DNA of 64,000 nt, from assembly GCF_019399895.1 (NCBI RefSeq), contig NC_091876.1:2890381-2954380 (forward strand). Direction: 5' to 3'. This document shows positions 26,701 to 39,000 of the stretch, piece after piece. The notes beneath the pieces were generated by a model, which ran no database searches, had not been told where the DNA came from, and saw only the letters and a program-made list of their open reading frames with translations. The stretch comes from Cardiocondyla obscurior (Eukaryota; Arthropoda; Insecta; Hymenoptera; Formicidae). The position numbers and the translations under genes are program-made. The stretch's first letter is position 1. Each line of letters opens with the position of its first letter.

Positions 26701-26877
26701 AGTGGCGGCGCACGCGGAGGCGCGCGGACGCGGCACGATCCCGAGCATGTCGTTCTCCACGAGCGTGTCGCAAGCGTGCCGCTGGCGCGTGCCGCGATGG
26801 GGAAAAGCGCACGGGATATGCAGCCGGGATTCGGACAAAATGACCGATGCGATCACGCGGGATTCACAAGCCATGCT

Positions 26878-26965
26878 CTCTCCTCTCTCTCTTTCTCTCT
26901 TTTATGCCTTGCACACGCTCTCTTTCTCTCTCTCTCTCACACACACACATAACTCACACACATAT
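26878..26965. repeat. CT then CA microsatellite
   Basis: A CTCT-rich tract followed by a CACA tract, about 85 bp. Simple sequence only. Confidence 0.85.
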
Positions 26966-27918
26966 ACGCCCAACACGGTCGCGAGAGGTCTGGTGTCGGG
27001 GCTCCCGCCATTTCTACGCGACGACAGCCTGCAGGAGGCGACCTGCCCGCCGAACAGATGCCGAGCCGCGGCTTGTCATCCCCCCGGAACGGGACGGTCG
27101 CCGCCGAGCAGCACCCGCAGTCCGATCTCGCGCCGAATTGCCGCGCTTATTTAAATTCCCACTGACCGTACGTCCGGCGGCGCCGACGACACCTGCGGTG
27201 GCACACGCGGCTCCCAACGTCGCCCACGATGCGTTGGCGCGGCCCGGATACGTGAGCCGACAAGACGTCCGCGTTCACTCGATGTTTATTTCAGCCGCGC
27301 GACACGACGTCACCGATCCTCTCCTCTCACCACCGTCGGCGAAACTGGCAAGATGGTCTCGGCTACGTCACGTGACCCTGCGACTTCTATGACGTACCGC
27401 GGATGTTAAAGGGCCGTGCACCCGGCCACTCGCGTTTGTTACACGGCCGTCATGTGATCGCGTGCACGTGCACGTCCAATAAGAGAGGCGCTGCCCTGAA
27501 AATAAGGGCGAGTTGTAGTCAAAATGGCGTGAATAGAGCGTATGCGTTTCGCCCTTTATAACAAATTGATACGATTCATTACGAGCAGTTAATTAAAAAA
27601 AAAAAAAAAAAGATTTACTGCTTTTTTTTACAGAAAAAATATATAAAATCAATTTTTTATATGCAGAACATTACTGCAAATAAATATGTAAACCTAAAAA
27701 AATGTCCAAGTTTGCAACTTAAAGCTCGAATTATAAAATTCCTTTTCAACTGATTCATATAAAATTGTCTTTAGTTTTTAGCGCGTTTTCCGTTCATTAG
27801 CAATAAGCCTTAACTGAATAACGTAATTAAATTGCTTACACAATTTTCAATATACATTGCTATTTACAAAAATAATTATAATTTTATAAGATGTAATATG
27901 TACATTTAAATTAAAGAA

Positions 27919-27924
27919 TTTATT
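27919..27924 (-). terminator. Candidate poly(A) signal of the KIAA1143 homologue
   Basis: AATAAA on the minus strand 11 nt past the stop codon. If used, the 3' UTR would be very short. Confidence 0.4.
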
Positions 27925-27934
27925 CAATCTGATG

Positions 27935-28587
27935 TCATCCGATGTCGTCTTCATCATTATCACCGTCAAAGGATAAGACAACCTTTTGCTTTTCCTTCTT
28001 CGCCTTCTTTTTTACAGGTTTATCGGTGGCGACTGAGTCAGAATTCGTTTCTGCAGCTTTAGTCTTGCGAAATACAATCTTCTTAGATAAGTCGGCCGGG
28101 GCATTACTTTCTTCTGCAATTAATAAATAAAGAATTACATTTTATTTATTCAATTGTTAACACATTAATATTATATTCAGATTCGAAACAGCTCCTGCAT
28201 CAATTGCACACCTTTTTCTTTCTGTTTGTTAAAGGCATCTGCCTCTTCCGCTGTTAAATCACCAGAATTTAATACAACAACGACAGGTTTTTCGTCATTC
28301 AACTCTTCTTTCTCGTCGTCAGATAGTTGTTCCAGGGTTTCCCTCTGAAAAATAAAACACGAATATATTTAAAGTTCTACTTTTCTGCTACTTTTAAAAT
28401 TATCAATTAATCGTAAATCATATCAAGTTTAAATCAAATATTGTTATAATTAAAAAAAGTGAGCTATTTGTTTTACCTTTGTGTCAATAGTGGGACCTTC
28501 CTTGTATCCAATTTGCTCTTTTAGTTCTCGTAGAAATTTCGGCTCATCCGGTTTGATGTACGATATGTTGTGCTTTTTTCGTGACAT
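27935..28587 (-). CDS. KIAA1143 homologue, complete
   Basis: Small conserved eukaryotic protein of unknown function, 140 aa. Exons 28587-28477, 28344-28212, 28113-27935, with phases 0 and 1 and good GT-AG borders. The N-terminus MSRKKHNISYIKPDEPKFL followed by IGYKEGPTIDTK matches the conserved KIAA1143 start (basic residues, a YVxP-type block, then GYxEGPT). The middle has VVVLNSGDLTAEEAD, the usual VVVL..GDL block. The Lys-rich C-terminus ends in LSFDGDNDEDD, like the LSFD acidic end of the vertebrate protein. The start is the first ATG of the conserved block. Function is not known. Low complexity and charge suggest an intrinsically disordered nuclear protein, which is inference. Confidence 0.88.
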
Positions 28588-31203
28588 TGTTTCTCTCTCA
28601 ACTCGGCGTCTTTTTATAAAATTATCTGAAAAAACATTAATTTGTCAGAAATTGCAAACAGAACCTCGTCACGATGTAGTAATGGATGATTCACATCGTA
28701 TGGGTTAGAATTTTATATCTGGTTCGTACATAATAAGAAAGTGTTCTCTAAGTACGGTAATTAAATTTTGTTCCTTACAAAACGATCCTTTTCACTGGAA
28801 ATTTTCATCACCGAGCTCACGTGTAGTCGAAAACGATGCTATCCGCTTGAAGTGTAACAATATCAAGTTGCACTTGCACTTAGCTCTCCCTTCACCAACA
28901 GCTGACCAATTACTGGAGAAGGGACAGAGCGAAAGGGCTTCCTATATCGATACATTTTATTAAATAAAAATATATTTGATATATACTTTTATTAAGGCTG
29001 AAATAAATCTTTGTAATTATCGGGTTTTTATACTTCACATTTGCATAATATATTACTCATGAAAAAAAAGTTTTTTTTTTTTTTGTTAATTTAAGTTATT
29101 TAAACATACCTTTTGAATGGTTTTAAAATGTACATGATTCGATTTATTGAATTTTTTTTCTCCTATGTAAAAAAAAAGTTTATAGTTGTAGGCAGGATTC
29201 AAGCTTGAAATTGGGAATACATAAACCAATCAGTACGATTTCAATATACATGTATGTGCACATATGCACTGTATACAATATATTCATATATGGGCATTAA
29301 AATATACAACTAGTTGCATACCGCATGATAATATGTATATATCTGTACATATTCATATATATACATATATATACACATACACATATTTGACGTGTCAAAT
29401 AATATATTTATAGATCTCTTTTTTTTCTCCTTTTTCTTTCCATACACGTTCTTTCCCATTTTCTCTACTCACGTTTCCTCATTCTCATGCTTTACAAATA
29501 ACAAATAACAAAGATATAGATTACGAAAGACCAACTTATATAAAAAAAAAAATTTCTAAGTAATTTACTTGTATACATGTATCTACATATATCATGTACG
29601 TATCTATGTATGTATGTATATATGTATATATAATCTAATATTATGCATTTCCTCAATAGTTTTTTTTTTACAGTCATACTTCCATGATATAGAACAGTAC
29701 AAAACGGTAGGTTTCCTTTTTGCAGTAGTATTGCCTTCGTCGTTGCAATGTTCGGCAATACAGCGACAGAAGGAAATACGCCCGCACCCGACTGTGATAT
29801 TACAGTATGTTAATACGTGTATGTTTATATATACATATAAAATATTGAGTAAACGGTGGTACAATTGTCGGGCAATGATTCCTTGCAAAATAAGAAACTA
29901 TGTGAAATGTGCAAAATAAATTTTTGTTACCGATATCTTAGTTTTTGAGAAATGATCTATACAACGGAATAGACAGATATTACTTTCATACATTTAAAAT
30001 CGATTTTCTCAAAAACTATGATAATTCAATAACAAACTTATAAATATAATTTTAATTTTGTTTTTATAGGCATATTACTTGTGTTATAATTTATTTAAGT
30101 ATTTGTTTAGTCCAGTTAATCATTATTGCCGAAATGGAATCATATATGCATATATACTCACACACGTATACTGCAGTTATTATATATGTATGTATATTTA
30201 TAAATACACGAGGCGGCTACCCCATTATTTAATCTATTATAGTCCACTCTCGTGTTCGGAAAGGCATATCAACTTGAGCAGATCATATTTTATTACAATT
30301 TATTTGGAAGATTGATGTTCTGCAAAATGCACGCTTCTGCATATAAAATTCTATCTTATGAAATTATTCCTACGCACAATTGTGCTAAACTCAAAGCTGA
30401 AGGTAACTCTATAACTCGTGCAACAATCAATATCTTTCTTTTCTTTTCTCTCTCTTTTTTTTCTTTTTTTTTCTTTTTTTTTTTGTACAAACTCGTTCTA
30501 AAAATAAGTGCGATCTTTCTCGCTCGAGGCGCGTTGTGTTCATATGTAAACTATTTTCAAAAACATGCTTCATATACACACGTAAGTAGCTTTCTCATGT
30601 CTTCGTTTATATAAGTGAACGGATTAATATGGGGCAGCCTTTGTGAGTATATATTCATTTTTGTATCAATAAATTTTTTTGTATAACGTGATGCTGCCAT
30701 AGATTCCAGATTTTCAGAAGAATATGGTGGGTGGATCAGTGGGCACAATCGTCTGTATAAAACATTTAGAACACTGTGACACCCAGATGTTTTGCAAAAT
30801 GTACCGTTGGTTAATATTTGATTAGTAAGCAGTCCATTCAGAAATACTTATACTGTTCGTTCGTCATATTCGTTTGCAATATGGCTCGTTAAATAATATC
30901 GAAATTATTTTTTTTTAATGAATTCCTCTGTCTTTAAAATCTATTTTTTTTTATATTATAATTTTGATCGGCATTCTATTAGTTACAAATCATTCTCTCA
31001 ATTATATATAAGGTATCCAAAATATTTACAACTTTTCTAGCAGGCCCTTTACGCACCCCGCTGTTTCTCTTAATAAAAACAAATCTCCCAACATGATAGA
31101 GATTTTCTTTAACTAATTCTTTTGCTGCAGTATTTCAGCCATATTTAACGTTCTTAACTAATCTGGACTATAATTGGCGCCAGAAACAAAACTACGCGGA
31201 GAC
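28588..31203. other. Intergenic region with KIAA1143 promoter and Vps26 3' UTR
   Basis: The 28.6-28.95 kb part should hold the KIAA1143 5' leader and promoter. The rest is AT-rich with poly(T), TA and TACA-type microsatellites (29.2-29.65 kb, 30.18 kb) and probably includes a long Vps26 3' UTR. Open frames are low complexity (Tyr/Ile/Cys-rich) and not supported. Confidence 0.55.
29925..30035. repeat. Short inverted repeat (about 110 bp)
   Basis: TAGTTTTTGAGAAA at about 29939 recurs inverted as TTTCTCAAAAACTA at about 30004, and the flanks also match partly in inverted order. A loop of about 50 nt lies between. Could be a small MITE or an RNA hairpin. Confidence 0.6.
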
Positions 31204-33121
31204 TCAATCACTTTCTGGACCGGCTTCCTTTTCACCCTCACCATCTCCTTCCTCTCGTGTCATGCCCTCAATTGGTGCTGGAGTATCTTCTGCATTCGTA
31301 ACGTTACTCGTTGGTAGCTGATCAGAATCAGGCGGCACTGACGGTGGACCATTTTGTGCAGCACCTTGTGGGAATCCTGTTTCAGCTGACACTAAATGTG
31401 ATGGCATGTGTGGTGAGGCCGTTTGTGACTTTCTGCTTTTCTCACCTTTTCTCCATAATGTAATTTCCTGATTAAAATACAAAAAGTAATAAAACGTATA
31501 AATATAATTAAAAAAAAAATTTTATTATAAAAAAAATAAAAATTAATAGTTTACCTGCTGCTTAAAATATCGTCGATCTTCCTCATCCATGAGAACCAAA
31601 TTTAGATAATATCTAACACTAAACTTCTTATTAATATCGCGCATTGTAGGCGCCAGATCATATCCAGCCAAAAATACTCTTATAGGAATGGATTCCCCTC
31701 GGACGGGTGCACCATCCATGATTTCGTACTTGGCTATAGTTTCGTTTTCGGTAAATGTATGTGGGCCTGCAAATATGTATTCTAATTACTGCTTTAGTAC
31801 CATAAATATTATTAAAAAAAAATTCTTAGGAAACCAAAACTCGCGCTCCAATTTTGCCATGCAATGCTGCATGCATACAAAACTGCAGAACTGAATAATT
31901 AATACTATGACTATATTGCACTTTAAACGCGTCTATGACATACCAGAACCGGTAGTTTCTCGTTTGATGATTGCTATCTCCATGTGTTTTATTTTTATTC
32001 TAACCAAAAGAAAATATATTTTGCCAACAATTACATCTTTCAAATGATATCTGAAAAGATAGATAAATTATTAATTTATTTAGAAAATAAAAATCTTTAT
32101 TAAAACGGTATATATATAAATATGCAATGTGGAAACTTACTTGCTTTTATTATATTCAAATTCGATATGCAAGCAGTCTTCAATTCCAACTTCCATTTTA
32201 ATGGGATTATTCATATCTGGATAGGAACTAAGAGTGTGCACAACTAATTCAAGTTCTTTAACAATGTCACTTATTCTTCGTACAATTGTCACTTTCAAGA
32301 AATATCTCAGTCGAACGTTAGAACCAGTGTAACTTTCAAACGGTTTTTCAACATTTGGAAATTCAAATGTATACACTGTGTTATGAGTCAATTCCCCTGG
32401 CCTTGCCAGTTCTTTTACCAGACTTGTGAATTCATGATGATTACCTCTGTCATAATATAGCTCAATTTGTCCAATAAATTCTACTTTGACACCATGGTGT
32501 TCTAATTTTCCAGCCTTTCGTAAACTGATATTAATCTGCAAGGATTGAATTGGTGACAAATTATATATAACAAAACATTATAAAGGAGTATTTAAAAAAT
32601 ATATTAAAAGAACAATAATCAACATAGTATTAAGTTTAGGTATAAACTGTATTTATAAGCTACATTTATTTGAAAATAAATAACGTGAATTTCAATAACT
32701 GACGATTTATTAAATGTAATATTAGTAAAGAATTTTTGTGCGTGGCAGAGATACAATATTATTGTGACATGCAACATTAACGTTTTAGGCCTATTGACGG
32801 TCAGGACGACGAGGTCCAGAGAACCCTACCTTGCCGGACACGGTCTCGCCGTCGTAGTAAAGCAAGTGCCGCTCTTTCTTGCCGTCCTCGGACTTGATGT
32901 CCGCGGTCTTCCGTGTCTCGGCGCCATCCAGCGTAATCTCTATGTCGGCGGACTGGCCGAAGCCGAAGAAGCTCTGCGTGTAAGAAACGTAAGGGTTAAA
33001 AAAATTACGTATCGTGCGGGATAACACGGCCGGGAAGACGTCGACCTTCCCGGCGCCGATCGTGCGTGTTCGGGTTACGGTGGGCCGAGGCTCGCAACCC
33101 CGCGGGAGGTGAACGCACCAT
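31204..33121 (-). CDS. Vps26: Retromer subunit Vps26, complete
   Basis: Arrestin-fold subunit of the retromer complex (with Vps35 and Vps29), which recycles cargo from endosomes to the trans-Golgi network or plasma membrane. Exons: 33121-33119 (ATG alone), 32973-32830, 32535-32141, 32050-31944, 31766-31555, 31467-31204, total 374 codons plus stop. Conserved blocks: SFFGFGQSADIEI at the start, YYDGETVSGK, KVEFIGQIELYYDRGNHHEF, FPNVEKPFESYTGSNVRLRY, IRVFLAGYDLAPTMRDINKK, VRYYLNLVLMDEEDRRYFKQ, EITLWRKG. The exon at 32973 opens with AGC (Ser2), so Met1 must come from an upstream exon. The ATG at 33121 directly before donor GTGCGT fits in phase and has a good start context (AAAATGG). The C-terminal tail (after ITLWRK) is Pro/Ser-rich, acidic and less conserved. 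Everything but the first codon is firm. Confidence 0.95.
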
Positions 33122-33748
33122 TTTCTAGGGAAAGGGACAGCCTTTGTGGGAACGGTGAGATATCCCCGACGCCGTGCCGCAGTCGTGCTGACAGGATCGC
33201 CCGTGTCGCGGATCAATGAACAGTTCTCCGGGGCAACATTTTCCTGCGCGCACGAGAGATGAGAAAAGTTGGGTTATTTTTTTGGCCGTTCCTCCGGAAA
33301 GTCACAAGTAGCCAATATGGCCGCGCGCACGCGCCCCCTTTTCTCCCACCTTCGCTCCTCCGGTGGCTCCGGTGTGCGCTGTCAAACCGTAGCGGACGTC
33401 AAAGTAAATTCCATTGGAATTAAAAAAAGAAAAAAAAAAAAGTTTGATTAGATTTGAGTCGAGACGCACTAATAAAAAAAAAAGACGTCTGACTCGGCGT
33501 CGGTTGAATCATAATACTCAATATTACTGGATTCTACTGGCTAGATTTATAGGTAGCTACTTGAAAGTGGCGGCTCGTAGCAGATCTCGGCAGAATTAAA
33601 GTCGCCGATAGCTCTCACACACTGCAATATTGAATTAAAGCGCTGTTTATTCAAAAATTAATTTTTTATAAATTTATAATTAGTGTAAAATGTTCAAGAT
33701 ATGTTTAGATGTTTTACAATATCTGTCGTAAAAAGACTGATACATTCA
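33122..33748. promoter_or_regulatory. Vps26 5' leader and promoter; ZnT 3' UTR
   Basis: CpG-rich from about 33.0 to 33.4 kb, as expected for the Vps26 promoter. A short upstream open frame (ATG near 33234, minus strand, 8 codons) precedes the proposed Vps26 start. The right part is AT-rich 3' flank of the transporter gene, with a poly(A) signal at 33646. Confidence 0.5.
33646..33651 (-). terminator. Candidate poly(A) signal of the ZnT gene
   Basis: AATAAA on the minus strand 98 nt past the stop codon at 33749. Confidence 0.5.
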
Positions 33749-36069
33749 TTACGTTTGATCAGTTAGATTTACCGTACTGTCTTCAGAATTAATATTTACA
33801 ATGTTTTGTATTTGCTTATCTATAGAGCGACACATATTTTTATCCGAAATATATGTAGATTTATTTATTTTATGATCTTTCATGACCATTTCTAAAGTTT
33901 CCTCTTTGTAATTGGCACACTTTTCCAAACTAATTGCACATGCAGTTGGTATTCTCTCCTGTTCATCATTTTCCTTGTGTATAGTATGTGCATTTTTCAT
34001 TGATTTGCACGAGTCGTCCAAAAAGTTTTCTTTCGAACAACATTGAGAAGAACTGCAGTGTTCTCCGTGACAGCGAATTAAACAACCAGTCTTTTCCATA
34101 TTCGGCTTCATCTAATATTATAGAGATAAAATTATTATTATTAATATTTAACAGTTATTAATGAATGTAGAGCTAGGCAATTAAAAAAAAAGAAATGTAT
34201 TAACAAAGTACCTTATGAAACTCTGGTTGTATAGTGACCTGTGTAATACCCATTTCAACAAAAAAAGTACTAACTTGATTTGTAATACTGGCATAAACCT
34301 GAAAATATAAAATAAAAAAATTAGTATCTTTAATATCGAACTGTCGAATAAAACTATTAAATATATAAATCGATTTAAATAAATATAAAATATATCGAAA
34401 AAGAGGAGCAGTCTTAATAATTTTAACTATAACATTTATAAAGGTATGTTTAATATACCATTGGATTTAGAAAAACAATATGGACTGTACAAATAGCTTG
34501 GTGTTTCGCTAACTGCCACACGTGTAAATCATGGACATTTATGATACCGGGAAAAGCTTCCAGCAGTTCTCTTTTGAGGCTATCAATATTGATATGATTA
34601 GGAATGGTTTGCAACAATATCAGGCCTGATTCTTTCACTGTAATAAAATAAAAAGTAGAACAAAATTGATAAACCTGAGATAATAAGATAAAATAAGCAA
34701 CTTAGAATATCTTAAAAAATTATTATTAAATTATATAGTTATTTAGACAATTTATGTAACTTTCTCCTTTTTTTTTATAATACATTTATACTCACTGTAT
34801 GGATAGCAAAGGACGAATAGAGAAATTGACGAAATAATAGCGAAAACTGGATCGATATACTTGGCTACTTCAGAATCGGTAATATATACTAAAATCGAAA
34901 CTAGTATCACGAAAACGCATCCGAGAACATCTCGACACATTTCTCTCAAACCTTCGCTTTTCGGTATCGCCAGAGGACTTCGCCTTGTTTGTACCGATAG
35001 TGTTTGTTGCTCACCATTCTTTGTTTCTTGTAAATTAATATTTCTAAAATATCATATATAGCATATTTTTTATAGCAAAAAAAAAGTATCCTAAATAAAT
35101 TAATAAATAAAAAACACTTTAAATTTTTTAAATCGTAATTATCAAGAAATATTTTATATTAAAAACAACTCTATCAATGTAAAATTAATTTAAATATAAA
35201 TACTCTGTATATTATAAAATTTTTACCTGCACAATATTACGTCTCCACTCTTTGTGACGTGTAAGAAAATGCTTTGATTGAATGTAAATCCACCAATTAA
35301 AATGTAACAAAAGGTATTTAAAAGTATTCCGGAAACGCCAATGCACAATACTGGTAATGGATGATGCATTTCATCCAAGTGATCAATGTGCACTAACGTC
35401 TGTAATGCTTCCATTAATAAAGAGAAACAAAAAGAGGCGAGGAAAACACAACAAACGAGCATTGTGAGGATATCGATTCGAGCCCATCCAAATGTGTTTT
35501 TCATTCTTCTGTCGGAACATGATTCCTGTCAAGTAAAAGCAATTTTTCCATCATTATATCAGTTAAATTACAAAATTTATAATAAGTAAATCCTTTCAAA
35601 AGAGGTATTGCTTCAGAAACCGAAAAGATTTCCGAGCAATTAATTTCTATTAATTCTGAAAACTATTTTAAAACATACCTTCGTTTTTGTTGATAAGGAC
35701 ATAACAGAACCTTGTTCTTCACCATTAATACAGATAGATGAATTTCCTAATGAACTGCAGTTGCTGTTGTGTGTTTTCTGATAGCTGTACTGCGAAAAAC
35801 GTGTAATTTATTCATAATTATAAATTGGTATATTCTTCAAGACTGGCAAATGTGGTTTTTTGCGAATTTTTCGCGCTTACCTTTATTGAAGCGATACAAC
35901 CGACGAGTGCTACGATGTTGCAAAGCATATGGTAAGCGTTGAGGAGAAGAGTTAAAGAATGCGTGATGTGGCTGGCGATTAACTCAACTACGAAGAACGC
36001 CGTGGTGAAGAACAGCACTAGGTATAGTTGCACCGGTTGCAGCCTCCTGAACCACTCTTTTACAGCCAT
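33749..36069 (-). CDS. CDF/ZnT-family metal transporter (SLC30A1/10-like) with altered metal site, complete
   Basis: Cation-diffusion-facilitator protein of 491 aa. Exons: 36069-35881, 35789-35679, 35525-35227, 35043-34796, 34637-34459, 34298-34212, 34111-33749, all in phase. The start MAVKEWFRRLQPVQLY follows an acceptor, so there is a 5' UTR intron. Six membrane segments fit exons 1-4; KNTFGWARIDIL before TM3 and HDLHVWQL in the cytosolic ferredoxin-like domain are family marks. Canonical ZnTs use His-x3-Asp in TM2 and TM5 to bind zinc. Here TM2 reads H47-x3-N51 (AYHMLCN) and TM5 reads E234-x3-D238 (REMCRD), so two of four ligands differ. The TM4-TM5 loop lacks the usual His-rich run. The C-terminal exon has a Cys cluster (GCLIRCHGEHC.. 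CC). Substrate may not be zinc alone. Confidence 0.9.
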
Positions 36070-39000
36070 GATCTTTTCTGTAAAATAATATAAATGTTTT
36101 ACACAAACATAACCGATTGAATTCTAAGTCAGCTTAACGAATTTTTGGGTTTTACTTATATAATAAAAATGTTTTCTCTTTTGCGTTACGTACCCTACAA
36201 ACTCAGATATAACAATACCAAGTTTGAAACGCGTAACTTTCACATTAAGATATGTTGCCGTAATTATTATTAATATTAATATTTTTCATTTTTAAAAACG
36301 TACCCTTTACAATCTTTATAAATAAATGCACAGTATTAATTCAAAATGTAATTCTCATGTAAAGTTTCTATACTGTAATGAAGAGGAAAAAACAGTTTCA
36401 CTGAATAAGTAATATCGTGTTATTTATCAATAAACCAATACTTTTTAAAAAAAATAGTTAATCGGTAAAAAAATATATAATGCGAAAACATCATAAAAGG
36501 TAGTATATATATTAAAAAAAACCAACACTGGATTAAACGAATCAGTCGTCGGTACGGACAAAACTATACTGAAGAACAGTACGGTTGGTTTAACTGTTGA
36601 ACCCGATGAATCGGATCGTCCTCTGTCCGCCAATTTGTCTGTCAGTCACCAGTTCATTTACACTAAACGTATGATATATACCCACGGTGATAAACTGCGA
36701 GTACGTCGCCTAACTATTGTTATATATTTACTGACACTTTGTTGTAAAATAATTTGCATTTTATTACACGCGTGTTTTAATTTCAATCTTAATTTTAATC
36801 TTGGACTCGAAGTCTGTGTACTTGCGCTATTACTACTATTGATTGATCACGCCACTTATTGCAAAAAATTTATTAAGTTAATGAACTATTTCGTGTTGCA
36901 TTTAAACGGTTTATTTTCCACGGTGTCACTATTTTATCTTGATCGGGAACACTACGAAAGGACAACTCTCGCCCACGTCGGATGTCAATATGACGAAAAT
37001 ACAAGACAGTTTCCGCGCGGCGCCGACCTTCGGCCAAAACAATTTATAGCTAACTGTGCGTGCATCCGTTTAATCGTTGCCATTATCTCGCGACGTGCGG
37101 TAAATTTCGCAAATCAGGTGATTGTTGCGACAAAAGACTAGATCGTTGCCTGCCGAACAGTATTACTCATAGTGTACATAATAACATTGCGTGTACGAAA
37201 TTGTCACTGAATATATAATTACGTCCGACCGTTGGAAATCAACGTGAGAATCTAAACAATAAACTTTAAAATCATAATTTTATTTCGAAAGATCCTCGAT
37301 GCTTTTATGTATAAAAATTGATATTATTGTCCGCGACTAGAATATTGTCTGTAAATGACATAACGCCACCAAAGGGAATGTTCTACGAAATTAGTTCTTA
37401 ATAAATTCAACTGTTTGCAACTGACAGACAACTCATAGTCTGTCAATACGTGTTATATATGCGTCCGAGATCTCTGTTGAGAACCAAGAGGGGAACAGTC
37501 AAAGCGTTAGTTGCTAACATCCGGGCGCGGTAATAGGCTTTGGTCAACGAAATATTTTTCCTATAACTGATATTATTTCTTGGACTGTCCACGCAAATTG
37601 CGTAGTGAATCTACTAAATTTTTATACGCTGAATCTGTATCAACTTTTCATCTAATCAGACGACCTAGAATCTGAAAAACATTACTCTATGATTATTGCT
37701 AACATATCAATAAATTTATTAAAATAATTAAAAGAGATTAAAATAATCCACATACTAATAATAATATAATAAGAACAAGCGACGCTTTTTCAATTATTTT
37801 ACACATTTTCTAATTTACGGGATTCTAAAAATTAAATTAAATTGTTTGCATGTGAAAGTCTTGCAAGCTGTCGCGTGTAATTATTTGCGATTAATTTATA
37901 ATCTGTGTGAAAAAAAAAAGAACATGTGTACGCATATGTACGGGCTCTTCTCTCGAAGAAACACTTTATCGCTATAAGAATGAAATTGTACTGACCTTTA
38001 AACCACGTATATTTCGTTGAAGATATCCGTAAGAATATCGGCACTCTCGGAAACGTTATTATCGCTTTTTGTACACTAATATTTGGTATTATTTCTTTTT
38101 ACTCCAAAACGTACTTCGGAGATATTTTTAGGAGCAGCCGGGAGAGAGAATAGAGGAAAGTTGTACAACGTACACATGTCGTGGAGACGTGATGGACTAA
38201 CTTTTATCTTGGATCATACGTGGATTATATCGGCTGCCCATTGTGATTGCTATAAAAGTATACGGTAGCTGATAACCATTGATTATCTGTTTATATAGCG
38301 AATGATCAAATAAAAAATTTGAACGTCATAATAAATATCAGATACCTATCCGTAAGAGATTTGGGCTTGAGTGTGTTCCATGTCGTTCAGGCTTCGATAA
38401 GGCTTGAAAATTCTCATGTAAAAATTTATTGCATATTCCATAATTATATTAATTATATATGTTTTATATTCTAGTCTCCTAAAAATAAAACAGCATTAGC
38501 GAAATATATCGAGAAATAAATATGATGTACAGCCAATAATATTAAAATTATTTAGTCAAAGATGGATAAAACATAAAAAAATGTAATCTTAGATAAGATA
38601 ATTAATTTATCTACGTAATAATTAAAATAAAAAAAAAATGTAATCTAGATATAATTTTAAGATAACAATTAATAAGTGAGGAGAAAAAATTATTTTATTA
38701 TTAATAAAGTATAAATTAATTCCTTTGAATCCTAAGAACTTTTTTCGTCTTATTCTTTCTAACCTTAACATTTCTTAAAATATGTATCTGTTTGAAATAA
38801 TTTACTTTATTGCTAGATTAATTTTTTTTATCGCGTTTCTTTTTTATTGGCAGCCATCTCCAACTACGAAATTGGCGGAAACCGCGCTCGGACCGTGCCA
38901 CTAATTTACACATCCTAATCACTTAATATCTCCCGAGCGTTTTCGGAAATTCTGCGCCGGGAAATCTCGAGAGCGGAGGCCTAAACTAGGTCCGCCATAC

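Larger units (their letters stand above)
20086..27934. other. Long CpG-rich gene-free stretch upstream of MEP-1
   Basis: About 7.8 kb without a gene that I can support. Two parts (about 20.0-23.2 kb and 26.4-27.5 kb) are strongly GC- and CpG-rich, full of tandem tetranucleotides, homopolymers and purine/pyrimidine runs. The middle (23.5-26.4 kb) is ordinary AT-rich DNA. Many open frames of 60-266 codons overlap on both strands, but all are low complexity (Arg/Ser/Pro) and unlike any family. The likely role is promoter, untranslated first exon(s) and first intron of MEP-1, whose coding start follows an acceptor at 20.1 kb, perhaps with a second promoter near 27.4 kb. Confidence 0.55.

Noticed and set aside
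26489..27392. Open frames of 181 and 221 codons
   Set aside because: GC-rich low-complexity sequence with CT and CA microsatellites inside; no family resemblance.
36445..36633. 62-codon minus-strand frame upstream of the ZnT gene
   Set aside because: No ATG, no splice support, no domain.
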